Positions 56,263-63,822 of a DNA stretch of 64,000 nucleotides are shown here, piece after piece. The translations under genes were made by a program, and so were the position numbers. The notes below the pieces were generated by a model, which worked only from the letters and a program-made list of their open reading frames with translations, made no database searches and was not told the DNA's origin. This stretch comes from JAXMHB01 sp046346965. Lineage in GTDB: Bacteria; Pseudomonadota; Gammaproteobacteria; Xanthomonadales; SZUA-5. The number at the start of each line of letters is the position of its first letter. The first letter of the stretch is position 1. The stretch lies in NCBI GenBank assembly GCA_046346965.1, contig JAXMHB010000014.1:45369-109368 (forward strand). Reading direction: 5' to 3'.

Positions 56263-56454
56263 ATGAAACTGCGTACCAAGATCGCCATCGCCCTGCTGAC
56301 TGCCGCCGCCGGTTTTGCGTCCTCGGTGTCGGCCACCTCGGCCGCCTGCATCGAATGCGATGCCAAATTCTGGCGCTGCGGCGGCTACCAGAACGACTTC
56401 TGCACTATGCGCTACGAGATCTGCCTGCGTCAGAACAACTGCCCGGTCAACTGA
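56263..56454 (+). CDS. 63-residue secreted Cys-rich peptide
   Basis: Starts at the ATG at 56263 with a CAGGAG ribosome-binding site 6-11 bases upstream. A signal peptide (MKLRTKIAIALLTAAAGFA, cleaved near SVSATSA) leaves a ~35-residue mature peptide with six Cys in CIEC-x6-C-x6-C-x6-C-x5-C spacing. It has few other hydrophobics. The regular 6-6-6-5 spacing resembles a coiled, disulfide-pinned helical hairpin. A perfect 13-bp hairpin follows the stop. Not recognised. It lies between another Cys-rich secreted protein and a membrane-anchored glutaredoxin-like protein. Confidence 0.7.
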   Translation: MKLRTKIAIALLTAAAGFASSVSATSAACIECDAKFWRCGGYQNDFCTMRYEICLRQNNCPVN

Positions 56455-56466
56455 GTCGGGCACCCA

Positions 56467-56495
56467 GGCAATCCCCGGCGCTGCCGGGGATTGCC
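56467..56495. terminator. Perfect 13-bp hairpin after the Cys-rich peptide gene
   Basis: GGCAATCCCCGGC-gct-GCCGGGGATTGCC begins 12 bases after the stop. There is no U-run after it, but the stem is very stable. It would separate the peptide transcript from the next gene. Confidence 0.7.
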
Positions 56496-56528
56496 ACCCC
56501 CCGACGCGAGCACTTTTCGAGGCTTCCC

Positions 56529-56966
56529 ATGGCTACACGACTCCCATCCGTGCTGCGCGACAGCGTACTGCTGGGCCTGCTGCTGCTGGCGGCGATCGCC
56601 GCCGGTCAGTGGGTGGGCCAGCGCTGGCAGTCCGCGCAGCGTCCGCCGCTGGTGCAGGATTTCGATCCGCAAAGCCTCGATCTGAACGAGGATCACCCGC
56701 CGATCCTGATCAGCAACAGCACCTGCCCGGCCTGCGCGCACACCCGCAGCTGGCTGCAGGCCGAGGGCATCGCTTTTCACGAATGGACCGTCGATCAGTC
56801 CGAGCACGCGCGCCAGGCGGCCGAGCAACTGGACGTCCGCTACGTGCCCACGCTGCTGATCGGACGGGCGCGCATCAATGGCTTTGACGAGGCCGAGTTG
56901 CGCCGGCGCTTGCGGCCAGCGCCGCAACACGCGGGCGCTGATCTCGCGCAGCAGGGCAGTGACTGA
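56529..56966 (+). CDS. Membrane-anchored glutaredoxin-like protein
   Basis: 145 residues from the ATG at 56529. An N-terminal anchor (SVLRDSVLLGLLLLAAIAAG) with Arg on its cytoplasmic side predicts a periplasmic C-terminus. The thioredoxin-fold domain has the active site STCPACAHTRSWL near residue 63, the cis-Pro segment VRYVPTLLIG, and the GFDEAELRRRL end, as in glutaredoxins. A periplasmic glutaredoxin-type thiol oxidoreductase is unusual. Its position after two cysteine-rich secreted proteins suggests it could handle their disulfides; this is an inference. Confidence 0.8.
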   Translation: MATRLPSVLRDSVLLGLLLLAAIAAGQWVGQRWQSAQRPPLVQDFDPQSLDLNEDHPPILISNSTCPACAHTRSWLQAEGIAFHEWTVDQSEHARQAAEQLDVRYVPTLLIGRARINGFDEAELRRRLRPAPQHAGADLAQQGSD

Positions 56967-57049
56967 TCGCGGCGCTGCAACCGATTTCAGCCGGCAGCGG
57001 CGCCGGGTGATCCTCTACACTGCGCGCCGCCTCTCTGCGGACGCCCGGC

Positions 57050-57907
57050 ATGTCGCCCCATCACGACTACATCCTGACCCTGTCGTGCCCGGACCAGACC
57101 GGGATCGTCTACAGCGTCAGCGGCTTGCTGTACGAGTACGGCTGCAACATCCTCGATGCGCAGCAGTTCGGCGACGACGAGACCGGCCGCTTCTTTCTGC
57201 GCGTGCATTTCGATCTGCCGCTGCAGGTGCGGCTGGCCGAGGTGCGGACGCGCTTCGCTGCGCTCGCTGAGCGCTTTGCGATGGTCTGGCAGCTGCACGA
57301 CGCCCGCCGCCGCGCCCGCGTGCTGGTGCTGGTGAGCAAGCAGGGCCATTGCCTGAACGATCTCTTGTTTCGCGCGCACAGCCAGCAATTGCCGGTGGAC
57401 GTGGTGGCGGTGGTCAGCAATCACCCGGATTTCGCCGGTTTGGCGGCCTCGCACCAGGTGCCTTTCCACCATCTGCCGGTCAGCGCCGACACCAAGGCCA
57501 CGCAGGAAGGGCAGATCCTGGAACTGGTCGAACGCACGCAGGCCGATCTGGTGGTGCTGGCGCGCTACATGCAGATCCTGTCGCCGGCGCTGTGCGAGGC
57601 ACTCAGCGGCCGCGCGATCAACATCCATCACAGCTTTCTGCCCAGCTTCAAGGGTGCGCGTCCCTACCATCAGGCGCACGCCCGCGGCGTCAAGATCATC
57701 GGCGCCACCGCGCATTACGTGACCACCGATCTCGACGAGGGCCCGATCATCGAGCAGGACGTGGCCCGCGTCGATCACAGCATGACGCCGGCCGATCTGA
57801 CCCGCATCGGCAGTGACATCGAGTCCCAAGTGCTGGCCCGCGCCGTGCGGCGCCATGTCGAGCACCGGATTCTGCTCAACGGCCGGCGCACGGTGGTGTT
57901 TCGCTGA
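57050..57907 (+). CDS. purU: PurU, formyltetrahydrofolate deformylase
   Basis: 285 residues from the ATG at 57050. It hydrolyses 10-formyl-tetrahydrofolate to formate and tetrahydrofolate, supplying formate for PurT-dependent purine synthesis and balancing one-carbon pools. An ACT regulatory domain occupies residues ~5-85 (LTLSCPDQTGIVYSVSGLLY). The formyltransferase-fold catalytic domain has AINIHHSFLPSFKGARPYHQ and GATAHYVTTDLDEGPIIEQD, with the Asn, His and Asp of the active site in place. Monocistronic by appearance; housekeeping. Confidence 0.97.
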   Translation: MSPHHDYILTLSCPDQTGIVYSVSGLLYEYGCNILDAQQFGDDETGRFFLRVHFDLPLQVRLAEVRTRFAALAERFAMVWQLHDARRRARVLVLVSKQGHCLNDLLFRAHSQQLPVDVVAVVSNHPDFAGLAASHQVPFHHLPVSADTKATQEGQILELVERTQADLVVLARYMQILSPALCEALSGRAINIHHSFLPSFKGARPYHQAHARGVKIIGATAHYVTTDLDEGPIIEQDVARVDHSMTPADLTRIGSDIESQVLARAVRRHVEHRILLNGRRTVVFR

Positions 57908-57990
57908 GTTCTACCGTCGCCGTCGCGGCCCTTGCCGTGGCGGGCCTGGCCTGCGCAGACTGCCGGCGTCACTCATCTCCAGGGGTTCTC

Positions 57991-58764
57991 ATGCTGCTTG
58001 CCCGCGCTGCACTGATGTGGACCCTGTTTCCCGCGCTGGCCGCTGCCGAGGTCGCGCATGAGGGCCAGCTGATCGCGCTGACGCCGGGCGATGTCGCCTG
58101 CTACGCCGACATCCAGGTCGATGGCGAGCTGCGCAACGAAATGGCCGACTTCAGCATCTGCGAGCAGGGCGAGGCCTGGCTCGGTCAGCCGGTGCTGTAC
58201 GCATGGACCGAGGCGCAAGTCCTGGCGGCAGACTGTCAGGGCGATATGGACTGCGGACGCAGCGACACGGTGACGCTGATCGATCGCATGATGCGCAAGC
58301 CGGGCGCGCCAGCCTGCGCAGCGGAGGAAGAAACCGTGTTCGCCTGCACGCTGGGCGGCAAGCGCGTGGCGGTGTGTGCCGCCGCCGATGCTGCAGCCAC
58401 CGGCGGCTGGCTGCAGTACCGCTACGGCCGCGCCGGCCAGGCGCCGGAGATGCTGGCGCCGGCGCTGCCGGTCGATCCGGCACACGCCGCGGAAGGCCGG
58501 GTGGAGTCTTATGCCGGCGGCGGCGCCAGCTGGTTGCGCTTCCGTCACGGCGACCACGCTTACGTGGTCTACACCGGCGTCGGCCGCTGGGGCGAGGATG
58601 GCGCGACGCGCGAGCAGTCCGGAATCGTGGTCGAACGCGAGGGCGAGGCGATCGCCGATCTGCGCTGCAGCGGCCCGGTGCGTTCGCTGCTCGGCCCGGA
58701 ATGGTTCGAGCGCGTCGGCGTCAGCGCCGACGAGGACGCCGAGTTTGAGATTCCCGTCGACTGA
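57991..58764 (+). CDS. Secreted hypothetical protein
   Basis: The ATG at 57991 (MLLARAALMWTLFPALAAAE), behind an AGGGG site, begins a signal peptide; 257 residues. The body has several Cys and a recurring beta pattern (FACTLGGKRVAVCAAADAA, GGWLQYRYGRAGQAPEMLAP, WLRFRHGDHAYVVYTGVGRW, GIVVEREGEAIADLRCSGPV). It resembles conserved hypothetical proteins found in many gammaproteobacteria; no function is known to me. Its 3' end faces the next gene with 26 bases between. Confidence 0.75.
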   Translation: MLLARAALMWTLFPALAAAEVAHEGQLIALTPGDVACYADIQVDGELRNEMADFSICEQGEAWLGQPVLYAWTEAQVLAADCQGDMDCGRSDTVTLIDRMMRKPGAPACAAEEETVFACTLGGKRVAVCAAADAAATGGWLQYRYGRAGQAPEMLAPALPVDPAHAAEGRVESYAGGGASWLRFRHGDHAYVVYTGVGRWGEDGATREQSGIVVEREGEAIADLRCSGPVRSLLGPEWFERVGVSADEDAEFEIPVD

Positions 58765-58790
58765 AGCGGCGATACCCCGCGTCGTGTGAC

Positions 58791-59810
58791 TTAGCGCGTG
58801 CGGTCTGGAGGCATGGCGGCAACCGTCTCCGCCGGGCAGATCGCGTCCAGGCGCGTGGGATCGGCCGGAGCCTGGACCGGCAGACCGCGTGCGATCAGGC
58901 CGGCCTCCAGCAGCTCGATCTCCGAGCTCCCCTCGTCCATCCAGCGCAGATAGTCGGGTTCCTCGGTCAGCCGACATTGCTGCATGGCCTTGCTCAGCCA
59001 GTTCGCGTCCTGCCGCCATTGCTGCGCCTGCGCCTGTTCGGCGGGCGTCGCCGCGACCTTCTGCATCAGACTGGCGCCGATGGAGCGATCGAGCAGCGTG
59101 TCGCTGTGCACCAGCGTGCGCGCGATGGCGGCGCACTCCGGCTGCCAGGGGGCATCCGGCGTCTGGCACCAGCGACCGAGCGCCCAAGCGCCCCCGGGCA
59201 GCGACACTGCGAAGCTGAACGCGACGTGGCGGCGCAACTGATTGGCATCCAGCCCCTGCAGCTCGTCCTCCGCCCATGCCGGATCGATCGGCAGGTCCTT
59301 CAGGTACTGCGAGGCCCAGCGAAAGCTCGCGGCCATGTCAGCGCCGGCCTGCGTGCTCTGCGCCGCGCGTGCCAGCAACGCGACGACCTCGGCGCGGCGA
59401 GCCGGATCGGCGCCCGGCAGCGCCGGCAACCAGCTTTCGAGCGCGGCAGGATCCTGCGTCTGCACCTCGGTCAGCAGACGGGCGCGCTCCGCCTGCGCGC
59501 GCACCGGATCGTCAGCCAGCCAGTCTGGCAAGCGGTGGATCAAAACGCGCAGCAGCACCGGGTCGGCCGGCGGCTGGGCCAACACGCGCTCGACCAGCGC
59601 GCCGCGCAGCGGGCGCTCGCAATTCAGCTGGGCTTCCGGGCACAAATCCGCCAGCACGGCGCCAAGCAACCAGGCCTCCGGCGCTGAACTGGCCGCGAGA
59701 CGCTGGACCTGCATGGTCAGCGCCTCCTGCGCATTCTGCGGGGCGATCGCCGAGGCGCCGCTGGCATACGCGAGGCACAGACCGGTGATCCATCGCAGGG
59801 CAGATTTCAT
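58791..59810 (-). CDS. Secreted hypothetical helical protein
   Basis: The start at 59808-59810 (MKSALRWITGLCLAYASGAS) gives a signal peptide and 339 residues. The mature protein is Ala/Leu-rich and helical (LLRVLIHRLPDWLADDPVRA, AEVVALLARAAQSTQAGADM), with paired Cys such as CPEAQLNCERP. It could be a degenerate tetratricopeptide-like scaffold. No family recognised. It is downstream of the minus-strand kinase gene by 105 bases, so it may share regulation with it. Confidence 0.7.
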   Translation of the reverse strand: MKSALRWITGLCLAYASGASAIAPQNAQEALTMQVQRLAASSAPEAWLLGAVLADLCPEAQLNCERPLRGALVERVLAQPPADPVLLRVLIHRLPDWLADDPVRAQAERARLLTEVQTQDPAALESWLPALPGADPARRAEVVALLARAAQSTQAGADMAASFRWASQYLKDLPIDPAWAEDELQGLDANQLRRHVAFSFAVSLPGGAWALGRWCQTPDAPWQPECAAIARTLVHSDTLLDRSIGASLMQKVAATPAEQAQAQQWRQDANWLSKAMQQCRLTEEPDYLRWMDEGSSEIELLEAGLIARGLPVQAPADPTRLDAICPAETVAAMPPDRTR

Positions 59811-59915
59811 GGCGCGTCCTCGTGTTGATGAGTCTTCAGCATAGTTCCCGCAGCGACGGGTCATAGCTGCCTAAGGTCATGGCGTCTCGATCAGCGCTAT
59901 CCAAGCACAGGCGCC

Positions 59916-62075
59916 TCAGCGGCACGCCCGACTGGCGCGGTCCAGCATGGCCTGCAGGGCGTGGACCCGGCTGGGAACGGCGGAGCCGGTCGTCTCGGGG
60001 ACAGCGGCGCACTCGCCTTGGAGCGCCCGTGCCGCCGCGAGTGTGGCCACGGCGAGTTCGAGATCGGCGTCGGCACTGGGCTCGGCGCTGCTCGCGGCGT
60101 CGGCGCGCAGGGTGTCGACCGCGGCCTGCAGCGCCACCGGATCGGGCGGGCGGGCTTGCAGCAGCTGCGCGCGTGCCCGCATCAGCGCGTACAGCGCGCG
60201 CTCGGGGTGCTCCGGGGCGTATTCGGCCTCGAACGCGGCCTGGGCCTGGCGTAGATGCGGCTCGGCGCTGGCGCCATCGTCGCGCTGCAGCGCGACTTCG
60301 GCCAGCAGCATTTCGGCCTCGGCGCGGCGCAAGGCCGGATAGCTGCCCGGATGGGCGTCGATCTCGGCCAACGAGCGCTGCAGCGCGTGCTCGGCCGCAT
60401 CGAGCTCGCGCGCGCGCAGCGCGAACCAGCCACGCTGGCGCCAGTAGTTCTCCAGCGACTGCGTGGGCAGCGCGGGCGTCTGCGCCAGCTGGTCGGCCAG
60501 CGCCAGCCACGGTCGACCCGCATCGAACTCCCCCAGGCGCGACAGACTGTTGGCGGCGCTGGCGAGCGCGCTGATGGCGCTGCCGGGTGGCGCGTCGGGC
60601 CGGCGCGCGAGCTCGGCGATGGCCTCGCCGGTGGCGCGGATGGCGTCGATGTCGGCGCGGCCGCGCTGCGCCAGCACCAGATAACGCAGCGTGTCGATCT
60701 CATCTGCCGTGGTGCGCTGCGGCGACAGCTGCAGCGCCCGCAGCGAGGTCTGCAGCAGCGCCTCGGCGCGTTCAAAGGCATTCAGGTTGATCAGTCCGAC
60801 GCCAATTTGCGAATGGCTGCGCCAGATCAGCCAGGGGTTGGCCTGGTGTTCGGCCTCCAAGCGGTGCGCCGCCTCGACCAGGAACTCGCTGGCCTTGGGA
60901 TCGCGGCCGGCGTAGATCTCCGGACTGGCTGCGGCCAGCACATCCAGCAGCGCCTGCAGATTGCCATCGGCGACCTGCGCCTGCGCTGCCGCCACGCGCG
61001 CCTGGTGCAAGGCCACTAGGCCACCGAGCAACAGCGCCAGCGCCACCGCACCGGTGCCGACCAGTGCGGCGCGCTGGTGCACCCAGAGGCTGCGCAGGCG
61101 CGCGCGCGGGCTGCCGATGCCGCTGCGCAGCGGGCGCTGCTGCAGCCAGTCGCGCAGATCGTCGGCCAGCGCGGCGGCGCTGGCGTAACGCTGCGCCGGC
61201 TCCGCAGCGCTGGCTTTGGCTGCAATACGCAGCAGTTCGGCGCGGCGTGCCGGCGCCCCGTCCTGCAAACAGTGCTGCAGCAGGCCGCCAAGCGCATACA
61301 CATCGGCGGCCGTGCTGGCGCGCTCGCCGCGCAGCTGTTCGGGCGCGGCAAAACGTGGTGTCAGTGCGCGCATTCCGGTCTGGGTGGCCGACAGCTCGGA
61401 GTCGTCCTCCAGCCTTGCGATGCCGAAATCGAGCAGGCGCGGACGGCCGTCGCGATCGACCAGCACATTGGAGGGCTTGATGTCGCGATGCACGACCAGC
61501 TGGCTGTGTGCGTAGGCAACCGCGCCGCACAGCTCGATCAGCAACTCGACGCGGCGCCGCAGTGGCACGCCAGCGCAGTGATCGAGCAGCGGCACGCCCA
61601 GCACGTACTCCATTGCCAGCCAGGGACGGCCATCGGCGCTGACGCCGCCGTCCAGCAGGCGCGCGATATTGGAATGGGCGAGGCGCGCCAGGATGCGGCG
61701 CTCGCGCAGGAAGCGCTGCACCAGCTCGCGCGAGCGCGTGCCCGCCGGCAACAGCTTGATCGCGACCTGCTGCTCGAAGGCGCCGTCGATGCGTTCGGCG
61801 CGGTAGACCACGCCCATGCCGCCGCGACCGATCTGCTCGACGATGCGATACGGCCCGAACTGCTGACCGCGCGCATCGAGGGGCGCGGTCGGTGCCAGAT
61901 CCGCCTCGTCGAGGGTGGCCAGCAGCCCGCGCAGTGCCTGCGCCAGCTCGGCGTCCTCGGCCGTCACGCTGTGCAGATAGGCCTCGCGCTCGCTGTCGGC
62001 GCAGGCCAGCAAACGATGAAAGGATTCGCGCAGCTGCGCGAAGCGCTCGGGACTCAGGGCAGGATACGGCTTCAT
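59916..62075 (-). CDS. Receptor-like serine/threonine protein kinase
   Basis: 719 residues. The kinase domain spans ~75-320: IGRGGMGVVYRAE near 83, VAIKLL, HRDIKPSNVLV near 200, DFGIARLED, and AAPEQLRGERASTAADVYAL. The end of the domain is shortened compared with the 53-kb kinase (GLLQHCLQDGAPARRAE). One membrane helix near 343-365 (LVGTGAVALALLLGGLVAL) leads to a ~350-residue helical TPR-like periplasmic part. It lies 49 bases after an ECF sigma gene in the same operon, the third such pair in this region. Confidence 0.92.
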   Translation of the reverse strand: MKPYPALSPERFAQLRESFHRLLACADSEREAYLHSVTAEDAELAQALRGLLATLDEADLAPTAPLDARGQQFGPYRIVEQIGRGGMGVVYRAERIDGAFEQQVAIKLLPAGTRSRELVQRFLRERRILARLAHSNIARLLDGGVSADGRPWLAMEYVLGVPLLDHCAGVPLRRRVELLIELCGAVAYAHSQLVVHRDIKPSNVLVDRDGRPRLLDFGIARLEDDSELSATQTGMRALTPRFAAPEQLRGERASTAADVYALGGLLQHCLQDGAPARRAELLRIAAKASAAEPAQRYASAAALADDLRDWLQQRPLRSGIGSPRARLRSLWVHQRAALVGTGAVALALLLGGLVALHQARVAAAQAQVADGNLQALLDVLAAASPEIYAGRDPKASEFLVEAAHRLEAEHQANPWLIWRSHSQIGVGLINLNAFERAEALLQTSLRALQLSPQRTTADEIDTLRYLVLAQRGRADIDAIRATGEAIAELARRPDAPPGSAISALASAANSLSRLGEFDAGRPWLALADQLAQTPALPTQSLENYWRQRGWFALRARELDAAEHALQRSLAEIDAHPGSYPALRRAEAEMLLAEVALQRDDGASAEPHLRQAQAAFEAEYAPEHPERALYALMRARAQLLQARPPDPVALQAAVDTLRADAASSAEPSADADLELAVATLAAARALQGECAAVPETTGSAVPSRVHALQAMLDRASRACR

Positions 62076-62124
62076 GCCTGCACCTACGCTATTGCGGCCA
62101 GAAACTGACGCACGGCGTGCGCGT

Positions 62125-62688
62125 TCAGGCCAGCCGCTGGCGTAGCCAGGCGCGCGCCATCGCCCAGTCGCGGTACACGGTGCGCTCGTCGATTGCCATC
62201 AGCGCGGCCACCTCGCTGACTTCCAGCCCGACGAAGTAGCGCAGTTCGACCATGGTGGCCATGCGCTCGTCGAGCGCGGCGAGCTCGCCGAGTGCGGTGT
62301 CCAGATCGATCAACTCGACATCGGCCTCGATCGGCAGCGCCAGCGCCTCGATCAGGTCCACCTGCCGCCACTGGCCGCCGCCGCGCTTGTCGCGCAGCTG
62401 TGCGCGGACGCGGTCGACCAGGATCTGTCGCATCAGCTTGGCCGCCGTGGTGTACAGGTGCTTGCGATTGCTGATGTCGAGCGAGGCGGCGCCGAGCAGG
62501 CGCACGAACACATCGTGCACCAGCGCGGTCGGCTGCAGCGTGTCGTGTCCCTGGTGCCCGCGCAGCGTATGCGCGGCCAGACGGCGCAGCTCGTCATACA
62601 CCTGCGGCAGCAGCTGATCCAAGGCGGCCGGATCGCCCGACTGCCACTGCTGCAGCAGCTGCGTCAGCTCGGAATCGTCTGCGTTCAT
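62125..62688 (-). CDS. ECF-subfamily RNA polymerase sigma factor
   Basis: The start MNADDSELTQLLQQW at 62686-62688 gives 187 residues; the frame upstream of it is not conserved. Region 2 is PTALVHDVFVRLLG and LYTTAAKLMRQILVDRVRAQ; region 4 is MATMVELRYFVGLEVSEVAA with the recognition helix ERTVYRDWAMARAWLRQ. It heads an operon with the kinase at 59.9 kb. Intact. Confidence 0.92.
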   Translation of the reverse strand: MNADDSELTQLLQQWQSGDPAALDQLLPQVYDELRRLAAHTLRGHQGHDTLQPTALVHDVFVRLLGAASLDISNRKHLYTTAAKLMRQILVDRVRAQLRDKRGGGQWRQVDLIEALALPIEADVELIDLDTALGELAALDERMATMVELRYFVGLEVSEVAALMAIDERTVYRDWAMARAWLRQRLA

Positions 62689-62796
62689 CCACTGCGATCG
62701 CTGTGCATGCAGCGCTGGGCCGCGACGGGAAGCGCCGAGCATAGGCATCGCCGGCCGGAGGCGTCGAGGGCGTCAGAGCCGCGCTGCGGCGGCACG

Positions 62797-62876
62797 GGTC
62801 GACCGCTTCCTTAGGCCGGGTCCTTCGCGTCCGGGTGCCTGGCTTAGCCACCAGCCCCACACGCGAGGCGCCCGGC
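62797..62876. repeat. 80-bp direct repeat, copy 1 (REP-like pair of inverted arms)
   Basis: GGTCGACCGCTTCC ... GCGAGGCGCCCGG; about 93% identical to 63714-63793. Within it GCCGGGTCCTTCGCGT and ACGCGAGGCGCCCGGC are imperfect inverted arms, so it can form a long hairpin. The rest of 62,689-62,939 holds no gene. Confidence 0.75.
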
Positions 62877-62939
62877 GCTCTCCATTTCTGGACTATTCCC
62901 AACTCGCGCCGTTCTACACCCAAAAAGCTGACGACCTTT

Positions 62940-63150
62940 GCGTTTTGCGAACACGTCTTTGCAGATTGCAAACGGCTGGGTCTACGCGAGCGCCTGCTCG
63001 CCTCGGCAGCGCTTGTGCAAACATCGGCAAATCAATGCCTTACAGAGTATTCATGGGCTGGCACGGATCTCGCTAAAGGGTACTCGCCCCCGGACGAACC
63101 GGGGAAACACTGCAAACCCACCCTCAAGCAAATCCCTGGAGACACCGCCA
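62940..63150 (+). promoter_or_regulatory. Conserved leader of the small secreted gene, copy 2
   Basis: Aligns with complement(44336-44546). It contains TTTGCAGATTGCAAA (a 6-bp hairpin), GGCTGGCACGGATCTCGC, TAAAGGG and CCCCGG-acgaa-CCGGGG, then GGAG 8 bases before the ATG. It could be a promoter plus structured leader. Confidence 0.55.
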
Positions 63151-63620
63151 TGAACCTGAAGAACCTGTTTACCGCTTCCGCCCTGTCCGCCGCGCTGCTG
63201 GTTGCCGGCACCGCCCACGCCGCCGGCCCGACCTCCGGCCAGATCATCATCCGCGGCACCGTCGGTGCGCTGTGCGAGATCGGTGTGGTTGACTACGGCA
63301 CCAATCTGGACCTCGTCGCTGGCGAAGCCAATCGCGCCGTCGGTCAGGTCAAAGAAACCTGCAATGATCCGGACGGCTACTCGGTGAGCTTCACCTCCGC
63401 CGAAGGCGGCAAGATGGTCGGTCCGCGCGGCGCGGTGAGCGCCTACCGAGTCAACTACGACTCGATCGCCGACCACAGCCTGGCCACCGACGCCTCGATC
63501 GCCCGCCCGGACCCGCAGTGGAACGCGGCCTACGAGTTGACGGTGAACGTGGAAGGCCAGAGCGAGTTGCCGGCCGGCGAGTACCGTGACACCGTGACCG
63601 TGACCATCGCGGCCAGCTGA
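63151..63620 (+). CDS. Small secreted fimbrial/SCPU-like protein, copy 2 (intact)
   Basis: 156 residues from the ATG at 63151 (MNLKNLFTASALSAALLVAG), with a signal peptide ending at AHAA. The mature ~130 residues are all beta: IIIRGTVGALCEIGVVDYGT, VGQVKETCNDPDGYSVSFTS (two Cys, one likely disulfide), then YELTVNVEGQSELPAGEYRD and VTVTIAAS. The C-IN ... LPAGEYxDTVTVTI ending is the pattern of spore-coat-U/fimbrial-subunit-like beta sandwiches. No chaperone or usher gene is in the window. Convergent with a giant DUF11-type protein gene at the right edge, mirroring copy 1. Confidence 0.85.
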
Positions 63621-63640
63621 TTCCTTCCAGTCCCAAGCCC

Positions 63641-63671
63641 AGGGCCGGCGCGAGTGATCGCGACCGGCCCT
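63641..63671. terminator. Two-step hairpin downstream of the small secreted gene, copy 2
   Basis: AGGGCCGG-CGCGA-gtga-TCGCG-a-CCGGCCCT, the same as at 43815-43845. Confidence 0.75.
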
Positions 63672-63713
63672 GCGGCATGTCCGGCCCAGCCCCCGTAGTG
63701 CTACGGCCGTACC

Positions 63714-63793
63714 GGTCGACCGCTCCCGTAGGCCGGGTCCTTCGCGTCCGCGGTGCCCGGCTTAGCCACCAGCCCCACACGCGAGGCGCCCGG
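63714..63793. repeat. 80-bp direct repeat, copy 2
   Basis: Second copy of the 62797-62876 repeat, in the same orientation, now downstream of the small secreted gene. The two copies bracket that gene and its leader. Confidence 0.75.
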
Positions 63794-63822
63794 CCTTTTC
63801 CCGTTTTCATTTTTCCCACCGG

